In this document: piece by piece, positions 1 through 7,026 of the stretch
Numbering within the stretch: the stretch's first letter is position 1
Layout: the number at the start of each line of letters is the position of its first letter
Source: Ectothiorhodospiraceae bacterium
GTDB taxonomy: Bacteria; Pseudomonadota; Gammaproteobacteria; Nitrococcales; AK92
Length of the DNA: 16,472 bases
NCBI GenBank assembly: GCA_029263635.1
Contig: JAJUFY010000009.1
Coordinates: 1 to 16,472 of the forward strand
Direction: 5' to 3'
Notes under the pieces: generated by a model
Databases searched by the model: none
Seen by the model: the letters and a program-made list of their open reading frames with translations, nothing else
Told to the model about the DNA's origin: nothing
Position numbers and translations under genes: made by a program

Positions 1-8
1 AACACCGC

Positions 9-761
<753 letters not shown>

Positions 762-945
762 TTCAGAGCCGGACGGGAAGAAGATGCATCGCGCAGGGCG
801 CAAAGAAAGGGAAAACTGGGGTCCCTGGCGCAGCTGCTGGCCCCTGCCACGGACTCGAAGGTAGACGCGAAGCGGTGGGGCTGCCCGCGGCCGTGGCTTT
901 CTTCTGCCTTCTCGCTGCCTCCATGCGCGAGCCCTTTCTCCCCGC
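762..945. repeat. Convergent intergenic spacer with an imperfect long inverted repeat
   Basis: This spacer lies between the ends of the TerC and TerB-like genes. It contains TCGCGCA at 789-795 mirrored by TGCGCGA at 924-930. Further in, AGAAAG at 804-809 is mirrored by CTTTCT at 897-902. The intervening text is purine-rich on the left (GCGCAAAGAAAGGG) and pyrimidine-rich on the right. This looks like a worn palindromic intergenic repeat of the CGCAGAG/CGCAAAG kind scattered in many proteobacterial genomes, or a weak bidirectional terminator. No open frame with family similarity is seen here. Confidence 0.4.
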
Positions 946-1404
946 TCACGTCCCCCGCCCCTGCCGTTCCGCGACCCGCAGCTTGGCGGCGATGAATTCG
1001 CGGTGCGGCACGTAGATGAGGTCGGCGATGCGGCGGATCAGATGCTCTTCGTGCTTGTCGAGCTCGCCGTCGGCATAGGCGACCTCCCAGAGCAGCTCCA
1101 CCAGGCGGATCTTGTCGGCCGCGTCGAAGCCGCTGTTGACCAGCGAGGTGAAGGCATAGTCCGAGGTGGCTTCCCGCACTTCGTCCTCGGCCAGCCTGAG
1201 CAGCTCCTGCACCTCTGCCTCGCTCAGCCGGAAGGTACGGCCGATCGCGCGCTCGACGGCAGCCAGCTCCACGTGGTGGGTGTCGAAATCGGCGCGCGCC
1301 ACCTCCAGCAGCAGTGCTGCGGTCGCCAGTTGCAGGCGATGCTCGGGATCCGGAGCGGCGGCGGTCAGGCGGCTTTCGAAGAAGCGGCGTATGGCGTCGA
1401 GCAT
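946..1404 (-). CDS. TerB-like tellurite-resistance family protein
   Basis: This 152-residue soluble, all-helical acidic protein belongs to the TerB family (COG4103 type). The two half-repeats typical of TerB are visible: EVARADFDTHHVE around residues 34-46 and EVAYADGELDKHEE around 107-120. Their acidic residues bind metal in characterised TerB. An amphipathic N-terminal helix (residues 1-12) begins the protein. The ATG is preceded by GGAG at a spacing of about eight bases, which supports this start. TerB proteins are thought to act at the inner membrane surface together with TerC proteins, and a TerC-family gene lies convergent next door. Neither gene is part of a full ter operon, so a tellurite role should not be assumed. 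Family assignment is confident; the function is open. Confidence 0.87.
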   Translation of the reverse strand: MLDAIRRFFESRLTAAAPDPEHRLQLATAALLLEVARADFDTHHVELAAVERAIGRTFRLSEAEVQELLRLAEDEVREATSDYAFTSLVNSGFDAADKIRLVELLWEVAYADGELDKHEEHLIRRIADLIYVPHREFIAAKLRVAERQGRGT

Positions 1405-1578
1405 TGCTGGTTCTCCGGTGACGCGGCGGCGCCGCTATTCTACGCGCTCAATGAGGAGCAGTCCGGTGGGCACGCCGCTTTGCAGCGGGCGGCATGCAAG
1501 ACCGCGGCCGACGCCTCTTCCCGAGCCGACAGCAGCAGGCGAAAATGCCGGCCCCTTCCCTGTGGCCCATGACATCCG
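1405..1578. promoter_or_regulatory. Divergent intergenic region between terB-like and DUF486 genes
   Basis: These 174 bases must hold the start signals for both flanking genes. On the minus strand a TAGAAT hexamer (1436-1441) lies about 30 bases upstream of the TerB-like start, but I see no good -35 partner. On the plus strand no convincing promoter or Shine-Dalgarno sequence is visible before the DUF486 start. A short hairpin CCGCT-TTGC-AGCGG occurs at about 1472-1485. No gene is seen. Confidence 0.3.
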
Positions 1579-1920
1579 ATGAGCATCACACTTCAAACCA
1601 TCATCCTGCTCACGCTCTCCAACGTCTTCATGACATTCGCCTGGTACGGCCATCTGCGGCACCTGAACGACAAGCCGTGGTTGCTGGCAGCGATCGCCAG
1701 CTGGGGCATCGCGCTGTTCGAATACCTGCTGCAGGTACCGGCCAACCGCATCGGCTACGGCACGCTGAGCCTGGCGCAGCTGAAGATCGTGCAGGAAGTG
1801 ATCACGCTGTCGGTGTTCGTGCCGTTCGCGCTGTTCTACATGAAACAGCCGCTGGGCTGGAACTACCTCTGGGCCGGGCTGTGCCTGCTGGGCGCGGTGT
1901 ACTTCCTGTTCAAGGGCTGA
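1579..1920 (+). CDS. DUF486 (DMT-superfamily) small membrane protein
   Basis: This 113-residue protein has four hydrophobic segments, near residues 4-24, 33-52, 70-88 and 94-111. It matches the DUF486 family, a small branch of the drug/metabolite transporter superfamily. Typical family features are the opening SNVFMTFAWYGHL (14-26), the central FEYLLQVPANRIGYG (47-61) and the QLKIVQEVITL stretch (67-77). Length is normal for the family. No transport substrate is known for this family. The ATG has no clear ribosome binding site, but the start fits family members and the preceding ATG is out of frame. Its last codons overlap the end of a minus-strand membrane protein gene by 11 bases. Confidence 0.88.
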   Translation: MSITLQTIILLTLSNVFMTFAWYGHLRHLNDKPWLLAAIASWGIALFEYLLQVPANRIGYGTLSLAQLKIVQEVITLSVFVPFALFYMKQPLGWNYLWAGLCLLGAVYFLFKG

Positions 1921-2434
1921 CGGCATGACCGAGGCCGCCGGTGCGCAGCCGCACGATCAGGCCGGCCAGGCCGCGGCTGCCGAGCAGCGCGACGAGGCCG
2001 AGCAGCAGCCTCAGCACGGCGACAGCGAGCTCGATGACGAGTTCCGGCTCAAGCGGCTGCAGGGCCTGCAGGCTGTAGTGGATTGCGGCGCCCGAGCGGA
2101 GCACGGCCGGCAGTGCCTCGATCGTCACCAGCAGGCCGACAGCGGCAAAGGCCGGCGCATACCAGTCGCCGGGGTCGGCCGCCGCCGGCGACCCCGTCAC
2201 GGTACGCTGCGGCAGCAGCACCGCCACCAGAGGACGGACCCCGAACCAGAGCAGGACGCTGGCCGCCAGCGCCACCAGACAGGCTGCCGCCAGCGGCCAG
2301 GCATGCACCGCGTCGTCGGCCGCCAGGCCGCCGCTCAGCAGGCCGTAAGCCTGCGGCAACAGGGTCAGGCTATGGATGAAGAAATACAGCGCCAGCAGGC
2401 GCAGGCCGATCACCGCGGCGCCCCTGTTGGTCAT
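1910..2434 (-). CDS. Unrecognised four-helix membrane protein
   Basis: I do not recognise this 174-residue protein. It has about four hydrophobic stretches, near residues 7-33, 46-74, 92-113 and 131-163, few charged residues in between, and no visible cofactor or catalytic motif. The frame stays open upstream to 2728, but the start chosen here at 2434 is preceded by a near-perfect AAGGAGG with ideal spacing, while the longer version would add about 98 charged, low-quality residues and overlap nadA. Hydrophobicity begins right after this ATG, which also supports it. The gene lies 131 bases downstream of nadA on the same strand and overlaps the DUF486 gene tail by 11 bases. Role unknown; it could be co-transcribed with nadA by read-through. 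Confidence 0.75.
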   Translation of the reverse strand: MTNRGAAVIGLRLLALYFFIHSLTLLPQAYGLLSGGLAADDAVHAWPLAAACLVALAASVLLWFGVRPLVAVLLPQRTVTGSPAAADPGDWYAPAFAAVGLLVTIEALPAVLRSGAAIHYSLQALQPLEPELVIELAVAVLRLLLGLVALLGSRGLAGLIVRLRTGGLGHAVSP

Positions 2435-2494
2435 CGCTCCCCTCCTTGGCACCGAGAAGCCAGCGCGGCTTATTGTTTTGTCGGGCGACAGCGA

Positions 2495-2515
2495 CGGCGC
2501 CCGCCTGGGGCGCCG
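2495..2515 (-). terminator. GC-rich hairpin downstream of nadA
   Basis: An 8-bp stem (CGGCGCCC paired with GGGCGCCG) with a five-base loop lies about 50 bases after the nadA stop, before the next minus-strand gene. There is no T-run on the minus strand after it, so it is at best a weak or factor-assisted terminator or an mRNA-stabilising hairpin. Confidence 0.35.
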
Positions 2516-2565
2516 CCATGTGGACCAAGATCTAGGGGCGATGACGGGTCGAGCAAAGGGCCCGG

Positions 2566-3639
2566 TCAGGCGTCGCCGAGTACCTGCCGCTGCTGAGCCC
2601 TGGCGAAGTCGAGCATGCGACCCAGCGATACCCGGGCCTGCTCGGCGATGTCGGGATCGACGAAGATCTCGTTGGCGCCCGTTTCCAGGCAATGCACCAG
2701 GCTGCGCAGGCCGTTCATGGCCATCCACGGGCAGTGCGCGCAGCTGCCGCAGCTGGCGCCGCGGCCGGCGGTAGGCGCTTCCAGCAGCACCTTCTCCGGA
2801 TTGGCTTCGCGCATCTTGTGGAAGATGCCGCGGTCGGTGGCGACGATGAAGGTCTTGGCATCCATGGTCTTCACTGCGTTCAGCAGCTTGGAGGTTGAGC
2901 CGACCACGTCGGCTTGCTCGACCACCGCCATCGGCGATTCCGGATGCACCAGCACCACGGCGTCCGGGTGCTGCTCGCGCAGCTCGGCCAGCTCGCGGCC
3001 CTTGAACTCTTCATGGACGATGCAGCTGCCGTTCCACAGCAGCATGTCGGCGCCGGTCTCGCGCTGGATGTACTCGCCCAGGTGGCGGTCCGGAGCCCAG
3101 AGAATCTTCTCGCCGCGCTCCGCCAGGTGGCGCACGACGTCGACCGCGATGCTGGAAGTGACGACCCAGTCGGCGCGCGCCTTCACCGCCGCGCTGGTGT
3201 TGGCGTAGACCACCACGGTGCGGTCGGGGTGGGCATCGCAGAAAGCGGCGAACTCGTCGGCCGGGCAGCCCAGGTCCAGCGAGCAGGTCGCTTCCAGGTC
3301 CGGCATCAGCACCCGCTTCTCCGGCGAGAGGATCTTGGCGGTCTCGCCCATGAAACGCACTCCCGCCACCACCAGGGTGGAGGCATCGTGCTCCTTGCCG
3401 AAGCGGGCCATGTCGAGCGAATCCGACACATAGCCGCCGGTCTCGTCGGCCAGCAGCTGCAGGTCGGCGGCCGTGTAGTAGTGGGCCACCAGAACCGCAT
3501 TGTGGGCTTTGAGCAGCTCTCTGGCCCGTGCCATCAGAGCTTCGCGCTCACCCGGCGCCAGCGTTTCCGCGGCCGTGTAAGCCTGCTCGCGGAACATCAC
3601 CGGACGGGCCGGCACATCGATCAGCTGCGGCTTGCTCAT
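2566..3639 (-). CDS. nadA: Quinolinate synthase A
   Basis: NadA condenses iminoaspartate with dihydroxyacetone phosphate to give quinolinate in de novo NAD synthesis, using an oxygen-sensitive [4Fe-4S] cluster in the cytoplasm. This 357-residue protein has the three cluster cysteines at 119 (ATCSLDLGC), 206 (NGSCIVHEEF) and 303 (last of the CGSCAHC motif). They are offset by a constant six residues from E. coli Cys113, Cys200 and Cys297. The substrate motifs HYY (53-55), GVRFMGETAKILSP (93-106) and HPES (232-235) are intact. A GGAGGAAG ribosome binding site precedes the ATG. The gene starts 25 bases after nrtR, so the two are probably one operon under the nrtR promoter and operator. No nadB or nadC is in the window. 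Confidence 0.98.
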   Translation of the reverse strand: MSKPQLIDVPARPVMFREQAYTAAETLAPGEREALMARARELLKAHNAVLVAHYYTAADLQLLADETGGYVSDSLDMARFGKEHDASTLVVAGVRFMGETAKILSPEKRVLMPDLEATCSLDLGCPADEFAAFCDAHPDRTVVVYANTSAAVKARADWVVTSSIAVDVVRHLAERGEKILWAPDRHLGEYIQRETGADMLLWNGSCIVHEEFKGRELAELREQHPDAVVLVHPESPMAVVEQADVVGSTSKLLNAVKTMDAKTFIVATDRGIFHKMREANPEKVLLEAPTAGRGASCGSCAHCPWMAMNGLRSLVHCLETGANEIFVDPDIAEQARVSLGRMLDFARAQQRQVLGDA

Positions 3640-3664
3640 GGGCTTCCTCCGGCCATTGGCCGAC

Positions 3665-4327
3665 TTACTTGATGAACTCTACTCGACCCGGGCTCTTCAT
3701 GCGAAAGAGCCTGGCCGGCCGATGCCTGCCTGCCCGGTGGTGCTCGCCGGTCGGCTCCAGACAACCGAGGCTGTGCAGGCGCTTGCGAAAATTCCGCTTA
3801 TCCAGGGGCTCTCCGAGGATGTGCTCGTAGACGGTCTGCAGATCGCTCAGGGTGAATTTCTCCGGCATCAGCTGCAAGGCGATAGTGGAATACTCCAGCT
3901 TCGCGGCCAGACGCTGGCGCGCCATGGCGATGATGTCGGCGTGGTCGAAGGCCAGGGTCGGCAGCTTCCAGACATCGTGCCAGGCCACATCCGGCGCCAC
4001 CCGTACCGACGGCATCCGATCCGGCGGCACCAGCGCGTAATAGGCCACCGAGATCACCCGCCCGCGCGGATCCCGGGCGATTCCCCCGAAGGTAAACAGC
4101 TGCTCCAGGTAGACGCCCGTGACGCCGGTCTTGGAGGCCAGCATGCGCCGCGCGGCGGCATCCAGCGCCTCGTCGAGGCCGACCATGCCGCCCGGCAGGC
4201 TCCAGCAGCCGGCAAAGGGGTCGCGGGCACGGCGGACCAGGAGCACGCACAGCCGGTCCTCGCGCATGGTGAAGATCACCACGTCGGTACTGACTTCAGC
4301 GAGGACTCGGTCGGTTTCCTGGCCCAT
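3665..4327 (-). CDS. nrtR: NrtR-type Nudix transcriptional regulator of NAD metabolism
   Basis: This 220-residue protein has an N-terminal Nudix-fold domain (about 10-135) and a C-terminal winged-helix domain (about 143-212) with the family signature YSTIALQLMPEKFTLSDLQ and PLDKRNFRKRL. NrtR proteins repress NAD biosynthesis or salvage genes and are released by ADP-ribose or related nucleotides. The Nudix box starts normally with G47 and E53, but the catalytic REUXEEXG part reads RMLASKTG (61-68), so all three metal-binding glutamates are replaced by Met, Ser and Lys. Hydrolysis is therefore unlikely and a sensor role likely. A weak GGAG lies upstream of the ATG. A TAGTGT-N7-ACACTA palindrome sits 31-49 bases upstream of the start, suggesting autoregulation, and nadA follows after 25 bases. 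A stand-alone Nudix enzyme is the alternative and is disfavoured. Confidence 0.93.
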   Translation of the reverse strand: MGQETDRVLAEVSTDVVIFTMREDRLCVLLVRRARDPFAGCWSLPGGMVGLDEALDAAARRMLASKTGVTGVYLEQLFTFGGIARDPRGRVISVAYYALVPPDRMPSVRVAPDVAWHDVWKLPTLAFDHADIIAMARQRLAAKLEYSTIALQLMPEKFTLSDLQTVYEHILGEPLDKRNFRKRLHSLGCLEPTGEHHRAGRHRPARLFRMKSPGRVEFIK

Positions 4328-4353
4328 CTCACCTGTCTCCAGCCGGGAGTTGC

Positions 4354-4382
4354 ACGTTAGTGTCTCCCATACACTATGTCAA
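4354..4382 (-). promoter_or_regulatory. Predicted promoter of nrtR-nadA
   Basis: On the minus strand a perfect TTGACA (4377-4382) is followed after exactly 17 bases by TAACGT (4354-4359), a poor -10 matching three of six positions. It lies just upstream of nrtR. The strong -35, the spacing and the embedded palindrome make this the best candidate promoter for nrtR-nadA. The weak -10 is the main doubt. Confidence 0.55.
4358..4376. promoter_or_regulatory. Probable NrtR operator (TAGTGT-N7-ACACTA)
   Basis: A perfect 6+6 base inverted repeat with a seven-base centre fills the spacer between the predicted -35 and -10 hexamers. Half-sites separated by ten bases centre to centre fit one DNA turn and a dimeric repressor. 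Its position before nrtR and its form resemble NrtR boxes described in other proteobacteria; the match to that consensus is from memory. Binding here would block RNA polymerase. Confidence 0.75.
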
Positions 4383-4430
4383 CGATGTTGTGAGCATGGA
4401 CCGCGGGGAGGAAGAAAGGTTCGGGCAGGG

Positions 4431-5201
4431 TCAGCCCCGGCGCAGCACGACCGGCTGCCAGCGAAAGCCCAGCGCGCTGACATCGCGCTGCAGGGCCCGC
4501 ATCGCCTCCGCCACCAGCACCGGCTCGCCGCGCAGCCCGAGCTCCAGCCGATAGCCTTCGCCTTCCGACTGCGGCAGACAGGACATGCGCAGCGCCGGGT
4601 AGCGGGCCACGTACTGCTCCATCAGCTCGGTGATCTGGCTCTCGCGGCAGTCGTGCACCAGGATCGCCTGCTCGGCGATGGTGCCTGGAGCCTGGAGCGC
4701 GGCGTAGCGGTTGTCCAGCACCCACTCGATCATCGGCCAGGCCATGTTCGGGAAGCCGGGCACGAAATGATGGCTGCCGAAGCTGAAGCCGGGGACGCGG
4801 TTCACCGGATTGGGAATCAGCTCCGCCCCTTCGGGGAACTCGATCATGCGCAGCCGCTGCGGCGTGAGCTCAGCGGCCGGGAAGCGCGCCCGCAGCTCGG
4901 CGATTCCCTGCGGATGCGGTACAAGGGGCCGGCCGGCTGCGGCAGCCACGGCTTGGCGAGTACGGTCATCGGGCGTCCCGCCAATGCCGCCGAAGCTGAA
5001 GACGATGTCGCCCGCGGCGAGGGTCTCGCGGAAGATGTGAATGAGCATCTCATCGTCGTCGCCAGCATACCGCGCCCAGGTCAGCTCCAGTCCCCGGTCG
5101 GCCAGCAGGTCGATCACCCGCGGCAGATGCTTGTCCTGCCGTTTGCCGGACAGGATCTCGTCGCCGATGATGACGGCGCCGAAGCGGACCTTGTTTGCCA
5201 T
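4431..5201 (-). CDS. Stand-alone CinA N-domain (COG1058, MoCF-fold) protein, putative ADP-ribose pyrophosphatase
   Basis: This 256-residue cytoplasmic protein carries the MoaB/MogA-like molybdopterin-binding fold. Visible motifs are IGDEILSGKRQDKH (12-25), FSFGGIGGTPDDRT (68-81) and the PGFPNM stretch (148-153). It lacks the C-terminal NMN deamidase (PncC) domain of full-length CinA, so it is the short COG1058 form. Databases often call such proteins molybdopterin-binding or competence/damage-inducible, but characterised COG1058 members hydrolyse ADP-ribose, and that better fits its place directly upstream of nrtR and nadA. GGAG lies five bases before the ATG. A weak promoter (TAGACG-17-TAGCAT on the minus strand, 5236-5264) lies in the 105-base gap upstream. 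Fold is certain; the activity is inferred from family and context. Confidence 0.88.
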   Translation of the reverse strand: MANKVRFGAVIIGDEILSGKRQDKHLPRVIDLLADRGLELTWARYAGDDDEMLIHIFRETLAAGDIVFSFGGIGGTPDDRTRQAVAAAAGRPLVPHPQGIAELRARFPAAELTPQRLRMIEFPEGAELIPNPVNRVPGFSFGSHHFVPGFPNMAWPMIEWVLDNRYAALQAPGTIAEQAILVHDCRESQITELMEQYVARYPALRMSCLPQSEGEGYRLELGLRGEPVLVAEAMRALQRDVSALGFRWQPVVLRRG

Positions 5202-5235
5202 AGGATCTCCGATACTGCGGCTATCGCGGGCAATG

Positions 5236-5264
5236 ATGCTACGTCCGACCGGAAATGGCGTCTA
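5236..5264 (-). promoter_or_regulatory. Weak predicted promoter before the COG1058 gene
   Basis: TAGACG (5259-5264) and TAGCAT (5236-5241) on the minus strand are separated by 17 bases and each match four of six consensus positions. They lie in the only sizeable gap between the dnaQ-to-tudS run and the NAD block, so a promoter here would make the NAD block independent. Confidence 0.28.
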
Positions 5265-5306
5265 CCGGCTCGCGGCACGCCCCGGAACGCTGGCCGCAAG
5301 GCAGCG

Positions 5307-6299
5307 CTACGGTGCGCACCACTGGCCGAGAACGATTTGCGGCCAGGCGAGATAAAGCTGCCGATCGAGCTCGGCGCTCCGGTGGCGGCGAAGATGGTGT
5401 CGCAGCAGCGTGAGCGGCACGATGCGCGGCAACCGGCCGCTGCGGTAGGCCGCGATCAGCTCCTCGAGCTCGACCCTGTCTTCGGCCTCCAGCTGGCGCC
5501 GCAGGCCCCGGAGCAGGCGCTCGAGCGCCGCGGCATGCCCGCGCCGGCTTGCCGGGCGGGCCAGGGCCTGCATGAAGGCTTTGCCGTATTCCTGCGCGAG
5601 CGCATCGATGGGCCGGTCGCCGGCACTGGCCAGCAGCCGCCGCAGCCGAAGCAGCGCGGCGCGGCTGCGAGATAGCAGGATCAGCTCGTGGGCGGCATGG
5701 AAACGGGCCAGCCGCTCGTAAGTCAGGCCCTGCTGCCGCAGGTCCTGCCAGCGGCGATAGCCATATACCCGCTCCATGAAGTTCTCGCGCATGGCCGGCT
5801 CGCCGAGATCGTCCTCCTCGACCATCGGCAGCAGCGGCAGGGCACGCTCCAGTTCGGCGGCGAAAATGCCGGTCGCACTGCGACGCAGCCGGCCATCCTC
5901 GCCGACCAGCTTGACCCGCCGCAGCCCGCAGCTGGGCGACTTGCTCTTGAGGATGTAGCCGCTGATGTCGGCCAGCCGCTCGGCGGTCTGACGGCCGTAG
6001 CCGCGCAGCCGCTCGGTCACGTCGAGGTCGCGGCTCAGCACGCCGATGGCGCGCGGCGCCGCGGCCGTCCCCTCCAGACGGATCGGTTCGCGCGGCACGC
6101 CCAGGCCGATCGCCACTTCGGGACAGACCGGCACCAGCTCGACGTGACGCGCCAGCACCTCGGCCACGAACGGCTCGCGCTTGTGGCCGGCGTCGTAGCG
6201 CACCTCCTGGCCGAGCAGGCAGGCGCTGACGCCGATCCGCAGCGGCCCGCCGGTGCCTGACGATGGAACATCGTGGACGGGCTCAGCGGGCGCGGCCAT
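5307..6299 (-). CDS. TudS-like (DUF523) desulfidase fused to DUF1722
   Basis: This 330-residue protein joins an N-terminal DUF523 domain (about 20-165) to a C-terminal DUF1722 (YbgA-like) domain (about 175-305). DUF523 includes TudS, a [4Fe-4S] enzyme that removes sulfur from thiouracil or 4-thio-UMP. The three conserved cysteines are present: Cys27 (SACLLG), Cys59 (PVCPE) and Cys124 (SPSCG), with the GVPREPIRLEG motif at 67-77. DUF1722 is marked by HAAHELILLS (201-210) and YRSGRLPRIVPLTLLRHHL (285-303); its function is unknown. The fusion is common in gammaproteobacteria. The ATG comes one base after the stop of the HAD gene and has no clear ribosome binding site, so translation is probably coupled. 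Domain calls are firm; the exact substrate is inferred. Confidence 0.9.
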   Translation of the reverse strand: MAAPAEPVHDVPSSGTGGPLRIGVSACLLGQEVRYDAGHKREPFVAEVLARHVELVPVCPEVAIGLGVPREPIRLEGTAAAPRAIGVLSRDLDVTERLRGYGRQTAERLADISGYILKSKSPSCGLRRVKLVGEDGRLRRSATGIFAAELERALPLLPMVEEDDLGEPAMRENFMERVYGYRRWQDLRQQGLTYERLARFHAAHELILLSRSRAALLRLRRLLASAGDRPIDALAQEYGKAFMQALARPASRRGHAAALERLLRGLRRQLEAEDRVELEELIAAYRSGRLPRIVPLTLLRHHLRRHRSAELDRQLYLAWPQIVLGQWCAP

Positions 6300-6300
6300 G

Positions 6301-7026
6301 TCAGCTCGGCAGCAGCTGGGTCTGGAACTGCCGATCGAGATCGGCCAGGGACGGCAGCTCGATGCACGGCGGCCGGACCAGACCCTGCGGCCACGCCGCG
6401 CTGGTTCGGTTCAGCCACACTGCCTGCATCCCGAAGCTGGCGGCACCGATCACGTCGGCTTCCGGATCGTCGCCGACATGGGCCACTTCGGCCGGCTCGA
6501 CTCCGGCATGCCGGCAGGCGGCCTCGAAGATCGCCCGATCCGGCTTGGCGGCGCCGATGTCCATGGGCGTGAGGGCAAAGTCGAAATACTGGCCGATGCC
6601 AAAGCGGCGGATGTCGGCGTTGCCGTTGGTGATCACGCCGAGCACGTAGCGGCCGTGCAATCGCGCCAGCAGCGGCTCGACATCCTCGTAAAGCTTGACC
6701 TCGTGGCGTGCATCGAGGAACACCTCGAAGGCCTGCTCCACCATCGCCTCGTCGTAGCCGCACTCTCCGGCCACCCGCCGTAGCGCCGCCTTGCGCAGCT
6801 CGGTGACGTTGTAGCGCAGGTCGGCCCGCTCCTCGTACAGCGTGAACCGCAGCGCCTGCAATGCCCGATGGGTATAGCGGCGGGCCACCTCGGGGTAATG
6901 CTCGGCGAGGAAGCGGTACTGCAGCTCCTCGGCGCGGTGGAGCACGCCTTCCAGATCCCAGAGCGTGAAATCGAGATCGAAGGTGATGGCCCGCACCGGT
7001 GCGGCGGGCCGGCCGGTATCAGTCAT
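6301..7026 (-). CDS. HAD-family phosphatase, YigB/YjjG-like
   Basis: This 241-residue soluble enzyme has all four HAD motifs: the nucleophile DLDFT with Asp17 and Asp19, Thr133 in ITNGN, Lys161 in AAKPD, and the acidic VGDDPEAD (184-191). A helical cap lies between motifs I and II. The VITNGNADIRRFGIGQYFDF and HVGDDPEADVIGAASFGMQAVWL stretches look most like YigB, which dephosphorylates FMN and the riboflavin precursor 5-amino-6-ribitylaminouracil phosphate. The related YjjG acts on pyrimidine nucleotides including modified ones. The frame is open to 7128, but the ATG at 7026 sits just before the conserved fold and overlaps the dnaQ stop by eight bases, with AGGCGG and GGAGGAGG upstream. Translational coupling to dnaQ is likely. 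Substrate cannot be fixed from sequence. Confidence 0.9.
   Translation of the reverse strand: MTDTGRPAAPVRAITFDLDFTLWDLEGVLHRAEELQYRFLAEHYPEVARRYTHRALQALRFTLYEERADLRYNVTELRKAALRRVAGECGYDEAMVEQAFEVFLDARHEVKLYEDVEPLLARLHGRYVLGVITNGNADIRRFGIGQYFDFALTPMDIGAAKPDRAIFEAACRHAGVEPAEVAHVGDDPEADVIGAASFGMQAVWLNRTSAAWPQGLVRPPCIELPSLADLDRQFQTQLLPS

Noticed and set aside
2435..2728. N-terminal extension of the four-helix membrane protein up to 2728
   Set aside because: The extension overlaps nadA, is Arg/Pro-rich without conservation signs, and the ATG at 2434 has a near-perfect ribosome binding site.
4119..5675. A 518-codon plus-strand open frame across nrtR, COG1058 and tudS
   Set aside because: It runs antisense to three well-supported genes and shows no recognisable domain.
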